From Arsenophonus sp052174115 (GTDB lineage: Bacteria; Pseudomonadota; Gammaproteobacteria; Enterobacterales; Enterobacteriaceae), in assembly GCA_052174115.1 (NCBI GenBank), contig JBQMRX010000001.1:1-64000 (forward strand): 64,000 nucleotides of DNA, given 5' to 3'. Made by a program: the position numbers and the translations under genes. The notes under the pieces were generated by a model that worked only from the letters and a program-made list of their open reading frames with translations, was not told the DNA's origin and made no database searches. Below, piece after piece: positions 43,658 to 55,574 of this stretch (its first letter is position 1; each line of letters opens with the position of its first letter).

Positions 43658-46613
43658 ACTTTCTATACCTAAAATAAATTTTTAATTATTTTAAAATAAA
43701 ATAATATCAGAATAAAATGCTTTGAAGTAAGTGAATTATTAAAGACATATTAATTTAATTATAAAAAATTAATACAATTTATCATTAATTAGTAATAATT
43801 ACACTTTTAATTTATAACATAAAAATATATATATAATATCAATTAATATTATATATATTAATAAATAAGATTAAATAATTTTAATACTTTTCTTTTATAT
43901 AATTTTAATAATATTAATAATATTTCATAAAACTTAATTATTTACTATCATATTAAATATTTTAAATTATTTACTTAGAATATTAAATTAGTTAAAAGTT
44001 TATATTAAATTTTAATTTATGATAAATTATTAATAATAAAATTAAATTAATAAAAATTATAACTAATAAATAAAACATTAATAAGTCTTTAGTTAGTTAT
44101 TTTTTAGTTTTTTAATTTAACATAAATTAATTTAATTTATTTATTTGTAATTATTCTAATAATTATATTTTGAGATATTACTAATAATTATATAATTAAT
44201 AAAATATTTAAAGAAATCTTAATTATTATTATTTTATTAGTCACATTTAAATTCTTAAAGTAATTATTAATCAAAATCTTTTATTTAATTACTTATTTTT
44301 TTGTTATTTCAAGAAATATCATTAAATAAATATATTATATAATGATATAATTAAGTTATTAAAATAATAAATTTATTTTATTGATTTTATCATTTTATTA
44401 ATTATTAACTTGATTATTTTATTAAATATTTAATATATTTTTAATATTTTAAATTAATAATATTAATTATTATAATATTAATAATTTATTTTTTAAAAAA
44501 TATCTTTATAAAAATATCTAAATTTATATAAAAATAAGATTTATTTAAAATTTTTTATATATAAAGTACTTTATTATTTTTAATCAAAGTTAATGATTAT
44601 TTAATTTATTATTATAATTTTAATATATTATTTATAATAACAGATAATAAATAATGATAATTTTAAATTAAGTAAACTTATTAAAAGTAAAATTATAATT
44701 TATTTAATTTAATTATTTATATTATCTTCAATATAATTTTATATGTTTTTATAAAAACAAATTACTAATTTTATAATTTAAATAAAATGAATTTTCATTA
44801 TTTTATTGATAATTTTTACTATTTTATTTATTTGTTAATTAATTTTTATTTATTTATACTAATATAAATAAATAAATTATAAATAAACTTGCTTACTTAA
44901 AATTTTAAACTGATGATATTAGTAAACTCATAATTGAATATTTTATAATGTAATAGATATATAGGCGCTGATTTAAATATAATATAATTAAATTTTTAAA
45001 TTATTGTAACTTATATAGTTTTAATAAAAATATCATCAAAATCCACTCAAATATTATAAAGAGATCATTAGTTAATAGTTTATTAAAAATAAATAAAATT
45101 AATCATTTAAATAATATTAAGTTTAATTATTAACATATATTATTAATTTTCTAATAATTATATTTTTATTATTAATATTATTTATCAATATTATTTACAG
45201 ATTAAAACCTTTACAAAATCAATAAATTAAAAATTTTAATTAACTAGTTAAAAGATTAAAAATAAACAAAATATATGAATATATAATAGATATTATTTTT
45301 AAAAATATAAAACAATCAGTTATATTAAACTATAATCTCAAATGAATTTATGATGATATTTAGTAATGTTTTCTATTAAGAAATTATATTTGTTATTAAA
45401 TTAAATAAATATTTTAACTAAATTTACAAATTATTTACATTAATAATATCTTTTAATTAAGTATTATTAATTTATTGAAAAATATTAATTTATGTAATAA
45501 ATTAAGTAAATTATATTTAAGTAATTAAATTTATGAAATTTTTAATTAAATTAATTTGAATATTTTACACTTAAAATATAGTAATTTTAAATAATAATTA
45601 TAACAATTTAACGTTAATTAAAACTTAATTTAACAAAAAAATAACTTAGATTATATTGAGTTATTAAACTTATACATTATATAAATTTTATATTTTTAAA
45701 TAACAATTAAATTAAATTTAATAAAAATATTTTTTAGTTTTTCATTTTTTATTTAAAATAAGTTAGTATAGAGATAAAGATAAATAATAATCATAAAATC
45801 AAAATATATAAATTAAGATAATCATTAATGTTAAATCTTAATTGATAAAAATAAATTAAATTTAAATTAATTATTAATTAATTATATTTAAATTATTGAT
45901 TTTTAAATTTATTTATTATTAATTAAGAATAATATTTGTTATATAAATAAAATTTATTTTATTTTGTTTTACTTAATCTTATACTTATTAATATAAGATT
46001 AATAGATTATCTATTTTCATTAATTAGATTAATTTTAAAATATTAATATTGTCATAATAACAATTAAAATTAAAAAAAATAATTATTTAATTATATTATT
46101 AATTTAGATTAATAACTATATCTATAAGATATTTAGCTTACATAAATTAATTATTAAAATTAAAATTATTTAACACTTTTGTTATAAATAAACTAAATTA
46201 AAAAATAATTACTTTAAATTAATTATTAATAAAATTATATATTAGATGGATTATTAAAAGTAAATTATTAATTTAGCATGTTATTAATTTAAGTTATTAA
46301 AATTTTATATCAATATCCTTGTAAAAAATATTGATAATAAATAATTGAATATTTTTATTAAGATTATATTATCGTTAATAATATAATTATTAACGATAAT
46401 ATAAATTTTAAGTTAAAATTATAATTATTAAATAAAAATAATTCATTTATTATATCTATAATCTATTTTTTAGTTTTAAACTATTTAATTAAAAAATATC
46501 AATTTAGATCACTTGTTAATTTTAATTTCATTATATGAGATATTAATATTAACTGTTTAAAACTTAGCGAATTAAAAATAAATAATAATTTATGATTAAA
46601 TTGAAAATTTATC
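43658..46613. other. 3.0-kb desert between fadR and the yegQ pseudogene
   Basis: No open frame or RNA gene. Near the right end is a perfect 19-bp hairpin (46364-46404). I could read no fossil. The junction between fadR and yegQ is not an E. coli order, so the interval may contain an old rearrangement point. Confidence 0.6.
46364..46404. repeat. Perfect 19-bp hairpin upstream of the yegQ pseudogene
   Basis: Arms 46364-46382 and 46386-46404 pair perfectly around an ATA loop, including a TCG/CGA core. It lies 210 bases before the dead start of yegQ. A relic terminator of a lost upstream gene is one reading. Confidence 0.7.
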
Positions 46614-47944
46614 ATATTTAAACCAGAATTGCTTTCTCCAGCAGGTTCTCTAAAGAACATGCGTTATGCTTTTGATTATGGTGCTAATGCTATTTATAGA
46701 GGACAGCCTCGTTATAGCCTTAGAGTTCGTAACAACGAATTTAATTATGAAAATTTATCTAAAGATACTAAAGAAGCTCATGAAATAGAAAAAAATTTCT
46801 ATGTAGTAATTAATATTATACCACATAATGCTAAATTAAAAACATTTATTCATGATCTTATTCCTATTATTAAAATGCAACCATATGCTTTGATTATGTC
46901 AGATCCTAGTTTAATTATGTTAGTAAAAGAAGCATTTCCAATGATGGATATTCATCTTTCTGTACAAGCGAATACAGTTACAACAATAAAATTTTGGAAC
47001 AAATAAGATTAAGTCAAATTATTTTATCTCATGAACTCTCAATTGAAGAAATTGAAGAAATTCATAATCAAATACCATGATATTGAATTATAAATTTTTA
47101 TTCATGGCGCACTTTGTATGGCTTATTCTGGTTGTTTTTTACTATCTAGTTATATAAATGAACGTGATCCTAATCAAGGTGCTTGTGTTAATGTTTGCCG
47201 TTGGAAATATAAAATATAAGAAGGAAAAGAAGATGAAATTGGTAATATTATTAATTATCAAAAACTACTTAACATAAAAATATTCACTCAATGTTAGAAA
47301 AAAGAGAACCAACAACAAAAGTTTTTTTAATTGAAGAAACAAAACGTCCAAATGAATATATGACTACTTTTAAAGATGAGCATGGTACTTATATTATGAA
47401 TTCAAAAGATCTACGAGCCGTTCAACATATTGAATGTTTAATTAAGATTGGTGTTCACTCATTTAAAATAAAAGGACGAACAAAATCTTCTTATTATTGC
47501 GCTAGAACTGCATAAATTTATCGTCAAGCTATTGATGATGGTATAGATGGTAAACCTTTTGATTTTACATTATTAACTATATTAAAAGGATTAACTAATA
47601 AAGGTTATATTGAAAATTTTTTTACGTCGTCATATTCATGATGCATATCAAACATATGAATACGGTTATTTTATTTCTAATAGTTAACAATTTTTTGGTG
47701 AATTTACTAATCAACATAAAAATGAGCTTGCAGAGATAAATGTAAAAATAAATTTTATTTAGGTGATAGTTTAGAATTAATGACACCAAAAGGTAATATC
47801 AAATTTACTTTAACTGATTTATTTGATAATAAAAAATTATCAATTCAAATTGTGCCAGGTGATGGATATAAAGTTTATCTTTCTATTCCTGAAGATATTG
47901 ATTTACATTTTGCATTATTAATTCAAAATTTAACTAAACAATAA
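46614..47944 (+). pseudogene. trhP: Pseudogene of yegQ/trhP (U32 peptidase-like tRNA hydroxylation protein)
   Basis: TrhP takes part in hydroxylation of tRNA uridine 34 in E. coli. The full length is readable in pieces. The start is ATA in place of ATG (46614-46616), followed by FKPELLSPAG as in E. coli. A one-base loss near 46998 and a one-base gain at 47078 shift and restore the frame. In-frame TAA stops occur at 47091, 47217, 47513 and 47685, and further frameshifts near 47275, 47620 and 47748. Pieces include LSPAGSLKNMRYAF, IFIHGALCMAYSG, DEHGTYIMNSKDLRA and GDSLELMTPKGNI. The end is TAA at 47942-47944. Decay is recent compared with the topA fossil. Confidence 0.95.
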
Positions 47945-48816
47945 CAAAAGATTATTATATTAAAAGTAAATTAAAATAGTTAAATAAATTTAAAAACTGA
48001 AAGATTCATTAGTATATTTATTTTATTTATAAAAATATTAACTTTTATTATTTTAAATAAGATTTAAAATAAACATAATAATTGTTAGAATATAAAAATA
48101 GCTTTAATACTTTTAAAAATTTTTAATTAAATATGTTTTATACAAAATTTAATCAATTAAAAATTGGTTCATATTTTTATTATATACACATAAAAAAATA
48201 ATATCAATTAACATTTATTCAAATAATTTATATTAATTTACTTTTAATTATTAATATATCGTTTTTAAATTATAATAAATTTGTTCTAGATATAATTATA
48301 ATTATTATTAATAAAAAATAAACAAAAATATAATTATAATTTAAATAAATAGTTTTATTTAAATTTAGAAATTCGATTAACTTTAATATTATATTAAATT
48401 TAAAAAAAATAAATAATATTTATAATATATTATTAAAAAATATAAATTTATTAATTTATTTTAATATCATCTTATAAAAAAATTATTTTTAAACTAACTA
48501 TATGTTATAATTCAAATAAATAAATAATTATTTTTATTTAATCAAGTTTTAAATTAAACAATCTCATCGTAATATAATTATCTTTATTTATATTCTATTA
48601 AAAATTATTTAATAATACTCAATAGTATATAACTTATATTTTATGCTTAATTATTAATTTTTTAACTATTATTTTTATTTCTCTATTAATTTTATTAAAT
48701 ACAATTAATTTAAAATATATTAAATATTAATTTATAATTTTATTAATTATTACTATAAATAGTAATAATATTTTTATTTATAATAGAGTTAAATATTAAA
48801 TAAAAATAATAATTAC
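47945..48816. other. Desert between yegQ pseudogene and fbaA
   Basis: About 870 bases with no gene, RNA or clear hairpin that I could support. Confidence 0.6.
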
Positions 48817-49896
48817 TTATATCAAATTTGTACAATTTAACTCTTTATATGCGAGCTCCAAACGCTCAATCATAGAAATTTGACTAATGCGTAACCAAAC
48901 ACGAGGATCATAATATTTTTTATTAGGTTTATCCATACCTTCTGGATTACCGAGTTGATTTTTTAAATAATCTTTATTTTTTTTATAATAATTTAAAATA
49001 CCTTTCCAAATCGCCCACTGAATATCAGTATCAATATTCATTTTTACGACACCATAATTAATCGCTTCTTTAAGTTCTTCAGTAGAAGAACCAGAACCGC
49101 CATGAAAAACAAAATTTAGATTATTTTTCATTGATAAATTAAATTTCTGTATAATATATTCCTGTGAATTCTTAAGAATTTTTGGGGTTAATTGAACCTT
49201 ACCTAGTTTATAAACACCATGTGCATTACCAAAAGATGCTGCAATAATAAATTTATGACTAATTTTACTTAATTTCTCATAAGCATAAGCTATATCTTCA
49301 GGATGCGTATAAAATAATGAACTATTTAAATTAGTATTATCAATAAAATCTTCTTCACCACCAGTGCAACCTAATTCAATTTCTAATGTCATATCCATTT
49401 TACTCATCCGTTGAAAATATTGAGAACAAATTTTAATATTATCTATTAATGGCTCTTCAGATAAATCAATCATATGAGATGAAAATAATGGTTTACCATT
49501 TATTTTATAATATTCTTCACTGGCTGCTAATAAACCATCAATCCAAGGTAGTAATTTACGTGCGCAATGATCCGTATGTAAGATTACAGATACACCATAA
49601 TATTTTGCCATTTGATGCACATGATAAGCTCCTGAAATTGCACCTAAAATTGCAGCTTGATGACCTTTTGTTTTTATTCCTTTACCAGAAATAAATGCAG
49701 CACCACTGTTAGAAAATTGAATAATTATTGGAGAAGAAACTCTAGCAGCAGTTTCTAAAACAGCATTAATCGAATCTGTACCTATACAATTAACTGCCGG
49801 CAAAGCAAATTTTTTCTTTTTTGCAATTGCAAAAATTTTTTGAACATCACCACCAGTGATAACACCTGGTTTTATAAAATCTAAAAACTTAGACAT
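48817..49896 (-). CDS. fbaA: Class II fructose-bisphosphate aldolase
   Basis: Zinc-dependent aldolase of glycolysis and gluconeogenesis. The 359 residues equal E. coli FbaA. Metal and catalytic motifs are visible in ILHTDHCARKLLPWIDG, the following ELGCTGGEED, and NFVFHGGSGSS. AGGG precedes the ATG. It follows pgk on the same strand with 64 bases between, matching the E. coli epd-pgk-fbaA operon, although epd is now a fossil. Very secure. Confidence 0.97.
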   Translation of the reverse strand: MSKFLDFIKPGVITGGDVQKIFAIAKKKKFALPAVNCIGTDSINAVLETAARVSSPIIIQFSNSGAAFISGKGIKTKGHQAAILGAISGAYHVHQMAKYYGVSVILHTDHCARKLLPWIDGLLAASEEYYKINGKPLFSSHMIDLSEEPLIDNIKICSQYFQRMSKMDMTLEIELGCTGGEEDFIDNTNLNSSLFYTHPEDIAYAYEKLSKISHKFIIAASFGNAHGVYKLGKVQLTPKILKNSQEYIIQKFNLSMKNNLNFVFHGGSGSSTEELKEAINYGVVKMNIDTDIQWAIWKGILNYYKKNKDYLKNQLGNPEGMDKPNKKYYDPRVWLRISQISMIERLELAYKELNCTNLI

Positions 49897-49960
49897 GAGA
49901 TAAATCCCTATTGTTTAACAGGCGATTAATACTAATTATCATTTTCTTTAGATATAATTA

Positions 49961-51121
49961 TTATTTTGCTCGTTCTTCTAATACAATAACTGCAGGTAAT
50001 TTTTTACCTTCTATAAATTCAAGGAAAGCACCACCGCCAGTAGAGATATAAGAAATTTTATCTGTAATACCAAATAAATCAATAGCTGCTAACGTATCAC
50101 CGCCTCCTGCAATAGAGAAAGCTTTACTATCTGCAATAGTTTGTGCAATTACTGCTGTTCCATGACGAAAATTAGGAAATTCGAAAACTCCAACTGGACC
50201 ATTCCATAAAATTGTTTTTGCTTTTTTAATAATATTAGCTAAACGTTCAGCAGTTTCATCGCCTAAATCTAAAATTTGTTCATCATCTTTAATATTTTTA
50301 ACAGATTTCATTATCATCCCTGCAGTTTCAGAAAATTCAGTTGCTACACGAACATCAGTTGGTACAGAAATATCGCAATTTGATAATAATCTTTCTGCTT
50401 CACGAATTAAATTATCTTCATATAAAGAACGACCTACTTTATGACCTTCAGCAGCAATAAAAGTATTAGCGATACCGCCTCCAACAATAATTTGATCAGC
50501 TATTTTTGATAAAGATTCTAAAACAGTTAACTTAGCAGAAACTTTTGAGCCACCAACAATCGCAACCATTGGACGAGCAGGATCTTTTAACACTTTACTT
50601 AATGCATTTAATTCAGCAGATAATAATGGCCCAGCACATGCTATAGGTGCAAATTTTGCTACTCCATGAGTTGATGCTTGAGTTCGATGAGCTGTACCAA
50701 ATGCATCCATTACATAGATATCACAAAGTGAAGCATATTGTTTAGATAAAGTTTTATCGTCTTTTTTTTCACCTCTATTAAATCGTACATTTTCAAGAAC
50801 AACTAACTCACCATTAGCAATTTCAACTTTATTTAAATAATCTTTTAATAAACGAACTGGATAGTTTAATTTATCTACTAAATAATCTACAATTGGTTTT
50901 AATGAAAATTCCTCATTATACTCACCTTCAATTGGGCGACTTAAATGAGATGTTATCATTACCTTTGCACCTTGTTTTAAAGCGATTTCAATTGTTGGTA
51001 AAGATGCACGAATCCGTACATCAGAGATAATCTTACCATCTTTGATAGGAACATTTAGATCAGCTCGAATAAATACTTTTTTACCAACTAGATCTAAATC
51101 AGTCATCTTAATTATAGACAT
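49961..51121 (-). CDS. pgk: Phosphoglycerate kinase
   Basis: ATP-generating glycolytic step from 1,3-bisphosphoglycerate. It has 386 residues (E. coli 387). The N-terminal substrate motif RADLNVPIKDGK, the hinge region and the C-terminal nucleotide motif IAGGGDTLAAI are intact. AGAGG precedes the ATG. With epd lost upstream, its promoter probably now lies in the 1.2-kb spacer or in former epd sequence. It is likely co-transcribed with fbaA. Confidence 0.97.
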   Translation of the reverse strand: MSIIKMTDLDLVGKKVFIRADLNVPIKDGKIISDVRIRASLPTIEIALKQGAKVMITSHLSRPIEGEYNEEFSLKPIVDYLVDKLNYPVRLLKDYLNKVEIANGELVVLENVRFNRGEKKDDKTLSKQYASLCDIYVMDAFGTAHRTQASTHGVAKFAPIACAGPLLSAELNALSKVLKDPARPMVAIVGGSKVSAKLTVLESLSKIADQIIVGGGIANTFIAAEGHKVGRSLYEDNLIREAERLLSNCDISVPTDVRVATEFSETAGMIMKSVKNIKDDEQILDLGDETAERLANIIKKAKTILWNGPVGVFEFPNFRHGTAVIAQTIADSKAFSIAGGGDTLAAIDLFGITDKISYISTGGGAFLEFIEGKKLPAVIVLEERAK

Positions 51122-52340
51122 GATGAATCCTCTTGTTAATTTTCTAAATTATTAATTTTCTACTTTTATCTAGAAAATAATATTTCCATACTATCTATTA
51201 ATAAGTAAAATTATTGAAATTACTAGTAGTAATCATTGTTGATCTTTATATTAAGTATTTAACCAACAAAACTATATTTAGTATCATAATAAATTATTAT
51301 TTTAATAATAAAACATTGATTAACTCTTTTTAGAATATTCATTTATACATAATATTATATATTAGTTAATCATAATTAAAACCTATTAATTCCAATAATA
51401 ATTTAAGTATAATTAACTATAGTATATGACTTCTTTATATTGTTATTTCTTTAATAGTTATTTGATTTTAATTGCATTTATTTATATCTTATTTATTATA
51501 GTAAGATTAACTATTAATATCTTAATAATTAATTAAATAATTAATATCATTTAAAATTATTTTTGAATTTAAGAATATTTACATAAATTTATCAAAAATT
51601 AATTTTCTATCAACAAGAATAATATATTTTCTAAATAGGTATTATTAAGTTTAAATATAAATAACAAACATTAATAATCAGATAGTCATTGATTAAAATA
51701 TAAATTCTTACAGTAATAAAGATTTAATAATATCTAAGTATCATTTTTTATAAAAATAACAAAATTTATAATACATGATATATTTATAAATAATTAATCA
51801 CTACTTTTGAGCTTGTTTTATTAATATATTAATAAAACAAATAATAATTACATTAAAATTAACACACAAATATATTATAAATGATAGATTTTATATAACT
51901 AAATAAATACATATAATGATTTAATTTAAATTATAAATAAATTAGTATAATTGAATACTACATTAATATTTAATACTTATTTAATATTTTTTTTAAATTC
52001 AAATTATAAAAATAATTATTCTTATAATTTATTAATAATAAATTCTTATTAATATATATATCATAGATAATCGTAATAAATAGAATTGTATTTCAATAAA
52101 TTAATTATTTATTTGAATGCTATAATTTCATTAATTGCAAAAATAATAATTTATTTAATTTTTTATTAAAAATTTTTAATTTTTATTATAACTATCATAA
52201 AAAATTTATTTTAATTTAATAGTTAATTTATTAGAAATTAAAATAATTATAAAAAATTATTTTTAAAAATAAATTAATTAATCTTAAATATTATATTATA
52301 TTTTATAAATTTAATTAATATATTTATATTATTTTATTAA
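51122..52340. other. Former epd interval between pgk and tktA
   Basis: About 1.2 kb where E. coli has epd (339 codons). An epd N-terminal fossil is readable at 52020-52198. The remainder towards pgk is too decayed to read and must also supply the promoter of pgk-fbaA. No terminator was identified. Confidence 0.7.
52020..52198 (-). pseudogene. epd: Fossil of epd (erythrose-4-phosphate dehydrogenase)
   Basis: From ATG at 52198 the codons read M-I-V-I-I-K-I-K-N-F then stops; E. coli Epd begins MTVRVAINGF. After a deletion, codons at 52138-52082 read AINE, then about eleven diverged residues with one stop, then LLKYNS. E. coli has [20 protein letters not shown] with identical spacing. Changes are mainly G-to-A and C-to-T (ATG to ATA, GCT to ATT, GAT to AAT). 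GapA shares this motif, but the pgk-epd-tktA position decides for epd. Epd would feed pyridoxal phosphate synthesis, so that branch is probably lost or supplied otherwise. Confidence 0.75.
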
Positions 52341-54335
52341 TTATTGTAATATAGATTTAGCCTTAGCGATCACATTTTCTACAGTAAAACCAAATTTTTT
52401 AAATAAAATATCAGCAGGCGCTGACTTACCAAAAGTATGCATACCAATAATTGCTCCTTTTGTACCAACATATTTATACCAAAAATCTACAATGCCAGCC
52501 TCAATAGCAATTCGTGAAGTAATTGAAGTTGGTAAAACAAATTCTCGATAAGATAATTCTTGTTTATCAAAAATATCAGTTGATGGCATAGAAACAACCC
52601 GTATCTTATAACCTTCTAAAGTTAACTGTTCATAAGCTTTGACAGCTAACTCAACTTCAGATCCTGTTGCAATTAAAATAAGTGATGGCTTCCCTTTGCT
52701 ATCTTTTAAAACATAAGCTCCTTTGATAATATTAGTTAATTGCTTAATATCATATACTTGTTGATTAAGATTTTGACGAGAAAAAATTAAAGCACTTGGA
52801 CCTTTATTATTTTCAATCGCATATTGCCAAGCAATAACTGATTCAATTTGATCACAAGGACGCCAAATACTTATATTAGGAGTCATACGTAAACTTGCTA
52901 ATTGCTCAATAGGTTGATGGGTTGGACCATCTTCACCAAGTCCAATAGAATCATGAGTATAAATAAAAATACTATGAATTTTCATTAATGCAGCCATACG
53001 GACTGCATTACGTGCGTATTCAACAAACATTAAAAAAGTTGCAGCATATGGTATAAAACCACCATGTAATGCGATACCATTCATAATTGCTGACATACCA
53101 AATTCACGCACACCGTAATGAATATAATTACCTTCTGGAATATTATTTATTGACTTAGAAGCTGACCACTTAGTTAAGTTACTGGATGTTAAATCAGCAG
53201 AACCACCTAAAAGTTCTGGCAATATTTTACTAATAACTTCTAATGTATTTTGAGAGGCTTTTCGAGTAGCAATATTTTCAGGATTACGTTGTAATTCTAA
53301 AATTAAATTATTAATAATAACTTGCCAATTAGCAGGTAATTCACCTTTTACGCGACGTATAAATTCACTAGCAAGTTGAGGAAAAACTTTTTGATAAGCA
53401 GCAAATTTTTTATGCCAATTACTTTCTTTTTTTTTACCTATTTCACGAGCATCCCAAGCTTGATAAATATCTACTGGTATTTCAAAAGGTGGGTATGGCC
53501 AATTTAGTGATATTCGAATTTCTGCAATTTCATTTTCTCCTAATGGCGAACCATGTGTTTCTTCAGAACCAGCCTTGTGTAACGAGCCATAACCAATTAT
53601 TGTTTTACATATTAATAAAGATGGTTTATCAGTAATATTACGAGCTTCTTCTATTGCTAATTTTATTTTTTTAAAATCATGTCCATCAATATCTTCAATA
53701 ACATGCCAATGATAAGCAATGAAACGCTGACCAGTATTATCTGTAAACCAACCTTCTATATTACCATCAATTGAAATACCATTATCATCATAGAAAACAA
53801 TTAGTTTACCTAACTTCAATTTTCCAGCTAATGAACAAACTTCATGTGAAATTCCTTCCATCATGCAACCATCACCCATAAAAACATAAGTATAATGATC
53901 AACAATAGTATGATTTTGGCGATTAAATTGCATAGCTAATGTTCGCTCAGCAATAGCAAATCCTACAGCATTTGCGATTCCTTGTCCTAATGGACCAGTT
54001 GTTGTTTCAACACCTGGAGTACAACTATATTCAGGATGACCAGGTGTTTTAGAGTAAAGTTGGCGAAAATTTTTTAATTCTTCTATTGATAAATCATAAC
54101 CAGTAAGATGTAATAAACTATAAAGTAGCATAGAACTATGCCCATTAGATAGCACGAAACGATCACGATTTATCCAATTAGGATTAGTAGGATTATGATT
54201 AATGAAAGTACGCCAAAGCACTTCAGCAATATCCGCCATTCCCATTGGTGTACCTGGATGCCCTGACTTTGCTTTCTGTATTGCATCCATACTAAGGAAA
54301 CGAATAACATTAGCAAGAATTTTATGACTGATCAT
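52341..54335 (-). CDS. tktA: Transketolase
   Basis: Thiamine-diphosphate enzyme of the non-oxidative pentose phosphate pathway. It has 664 residues (E. coli TktA 663). The cofactor motif region VFMGDGCMMEGISHEVCSLA, the N-terminal SGHPGTPMGMADIAEVLW and the pyrimidine-domain SIGLGEDGPTHQPIEQ are intact. GGAG lies seven bases before the ATG. Upstream order in E. coli is unrelated; downstream epd, pgk and fbaA follow on the same strand. Complete and very secure. Confidence 0.97.
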   Translation of the reverse strand: MISHKILANVIRFLSMDAIQKAKSGHPGTPMGMADIAEVLWRTFINHNPTNPNWINRDRFVLSNGHSSMLLYSLLHLTGYDLSIEELKNFRQLYSKTPGHPEYSCTPGVETTTGPLGQGIANAVGFAIAERTLAMQFNRQNHTIVDHYTYVFMGDGCMMEGISHEVCSLAGKLKLGKLIVFYDDNGISIDGNIEGWFTDNTGQRFIAYHWHVIEDIDGHDFKKIKLAIEEARNITDKPSLLICKTIIGYGSLHKAGSEETHGSPLGENEIAEIRISLNWPYPPFEIPVDIYQAWDAREIGKKKESNWHKKFAAYQKVFPQLASEFIRRVKGELPANWQVIINNLILELQRNPENIATRKASQNTLEVISKILPELLGGSADLTSSNLTKWSASKSINNIPEGNYIHYGVREFGMSAIMNGIALHGGFIPYAATFLMFVEYARNAVRMAALMKIHSIFIYTHDSIGLGEDGPTHQPIEQLASLRMTPNISIWRPCDQIESVIAWQYAIENNKGPSALIFSRQNLNQQVYDIKQLTNIIKGAYVLKDSKGKPSLILIATGSEVELAVKAYEQLTLEGYKIRVVSMPSTDIFDKQELSYREFVLPTSITSRIAIEAGIVDFWYKYVGTKGAIIGMHTFGKSAPADILFKKFGFTVENVIAKAKSILQ

Positions 54336-54774
54336 TATTTACTCCATGTCAAATAAATAATAAATTTAACACTAATTTTTTAATGTTATTTTTAATATTT
54401 TAACAATTATAATTTAATTTATGTGTCTCCTTAAATAATAAATAATATGAAATATTAATTAATAAAAAAAGAAATTAAAATAAATGAATAACAATAATAT
54501 AGTTTTATATTGCATCGAGAATAAAATATAAAATTTTAATTATTTTAAAATTAAAAATTAAAAACTTTTTATTACTTAAAGTTTTTATAGTATAAAAGCT
54601 ATGAACAAAATCTAAATATATAATTAAATATCAATAAGCTAATTTTTTAGAAAATATTAATTTACATTATTATCAAGTTAATAACATAAATAATATTATT
54701 AATCAATGATTTATATGTCAATATTTTATAAAAACTATTTATATTATTTAGTTTAAAATATATTAAATATTAAA
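54336..54774. other. tktA-dnaQ spacer
   Basis: About 440 bases. It must hold the tktA promoter and the dnaQ end. A 10-bp hairpin at about 54559-54587 (TAAAAACTTT with its complement) could be the dnaQ terminator, with low confidence. Nothing else seen. Confidence 0.5.
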
Positions 54775-55527
54775 TTAATCATTTTTTCTATCATTCAAAC
54801 GCCAAATAGAAATTTTTCCAGTTTTTTTTTCAATAAAATCAAGCCTCTCTTCATGAGCAATAATTTCTTCTTTATTAGCATAAATTACATTTAATTCAAT
54901 TATTGATCTATTTATTTGTTTAATATTGCTTATATAAGTTTCATTATAAACTTCTGAATCTACTGAAAAAACTAATAAAGTTTGACCTCCTGTCATTGCC
55001 ATATAAACTTCAGCTAATATTTCAGCATCGAGTAATGCACTATGTAATATTCGCTTTGATTTATTAATATGATAACGATCACATAAAGCATCAAGACTGT
55101 TTCGTTTTCCTGGAAATAACTTTCTTGCTAATAATAAGCTATCTGTAACTTGACAAAAATTTATTATTGGTGGAATATATTTATTTAACTTAGAAAATTC
55201 ATAATTTATAAATCCAACATCAAATGGAGCATTATGAATAATTAATTCTGCGCCTCGAATAAAATCTAAAAATTCATCTACTATTTTAGCAAAATTTGGT
55301 TTATTTTGTAAAAATTTATTACTAATTCCATGAATCTCGAAAGCTTCAGGATCAATTAATCTAGATGGTTTTATATAAACATGAAAATAACGACCAGTTA
55401 AATGACGATTAATTACTTCTACTGCGCCAATTTCAATAATATTATGTCCTTCATAATGAATTCCTAACTTATTCATACCAGTAGTTTCTGTATCAAGAAC
55501 AATTTGTCGTGTAATCACTGTGCTCAT
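54775..55527 (-). CDS. dnaQ: DNA polymerase III epsilon (proofreading exonuclease)
   Basis: 3'-5' exonuclease of the replicative polymerase core. It has 250 residues (E. coli 243). The three exonuclease motifs are present: IVLDTETTGMN, HNAPFDVGFINYE, and HSALLDAEILAEVY. The C-terminal tail that binds the alpha subunit is present but diverged. AAGG precedes the ATG. It is divergent from rnhA with only 47 bases between starts, as in E. coli, where their promoters overlap. Proofreading is therefore retained despite strong AT bias. Confidence 0.95.
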   Translation of the reverse strand: MSTVITRQIVLDTETTGMNKLGIHYEGHNIIEIGAVEVINRHLTGRYFHVYIKPSRLIDPEAFEIHGISNKFLQNKPNFAKIVDEFLDFIRGAELIIHNAPFDVGFINYEFSKLNKYIPPIINFCQVTDSLLLARKLFPGKRNSLDALCDRYHINKSKRILHSALLDAEILAEVYMAMTGGQTLLVFSVDSEVYNETYISNIKQINRSIIELNVIYANKEEIIAHEERLDFIEKKTGKISIWRLNDRKND

Positions 55528-55574
55528 AGTGCCTTTTTATGTCAAACTTAGGATGGTTGTAAATTACGAATAAA

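Noticed and set aside
47291..47515. A 74-residue open frame
   Set aside because: It is one frame-segment of the yegQ pseudogene, with similarity continuing past its stop in all directions; not an independent gene.
46614..47944. Possible reassignment of TAA to glutamine, since the yegQ stops fall at Gln positions
   Set aside because: The gene also has several frameshifts and a lost start codon, and intact genes such as ribA and pncA end in TAA at the expected place. Simple CAA-to-TAA decay explains it.
49449..49694. Plus-strand frame opposite fbaA
   Set aside because: Antisense shadow of FbaA, with no ribosome site or recognisable family.
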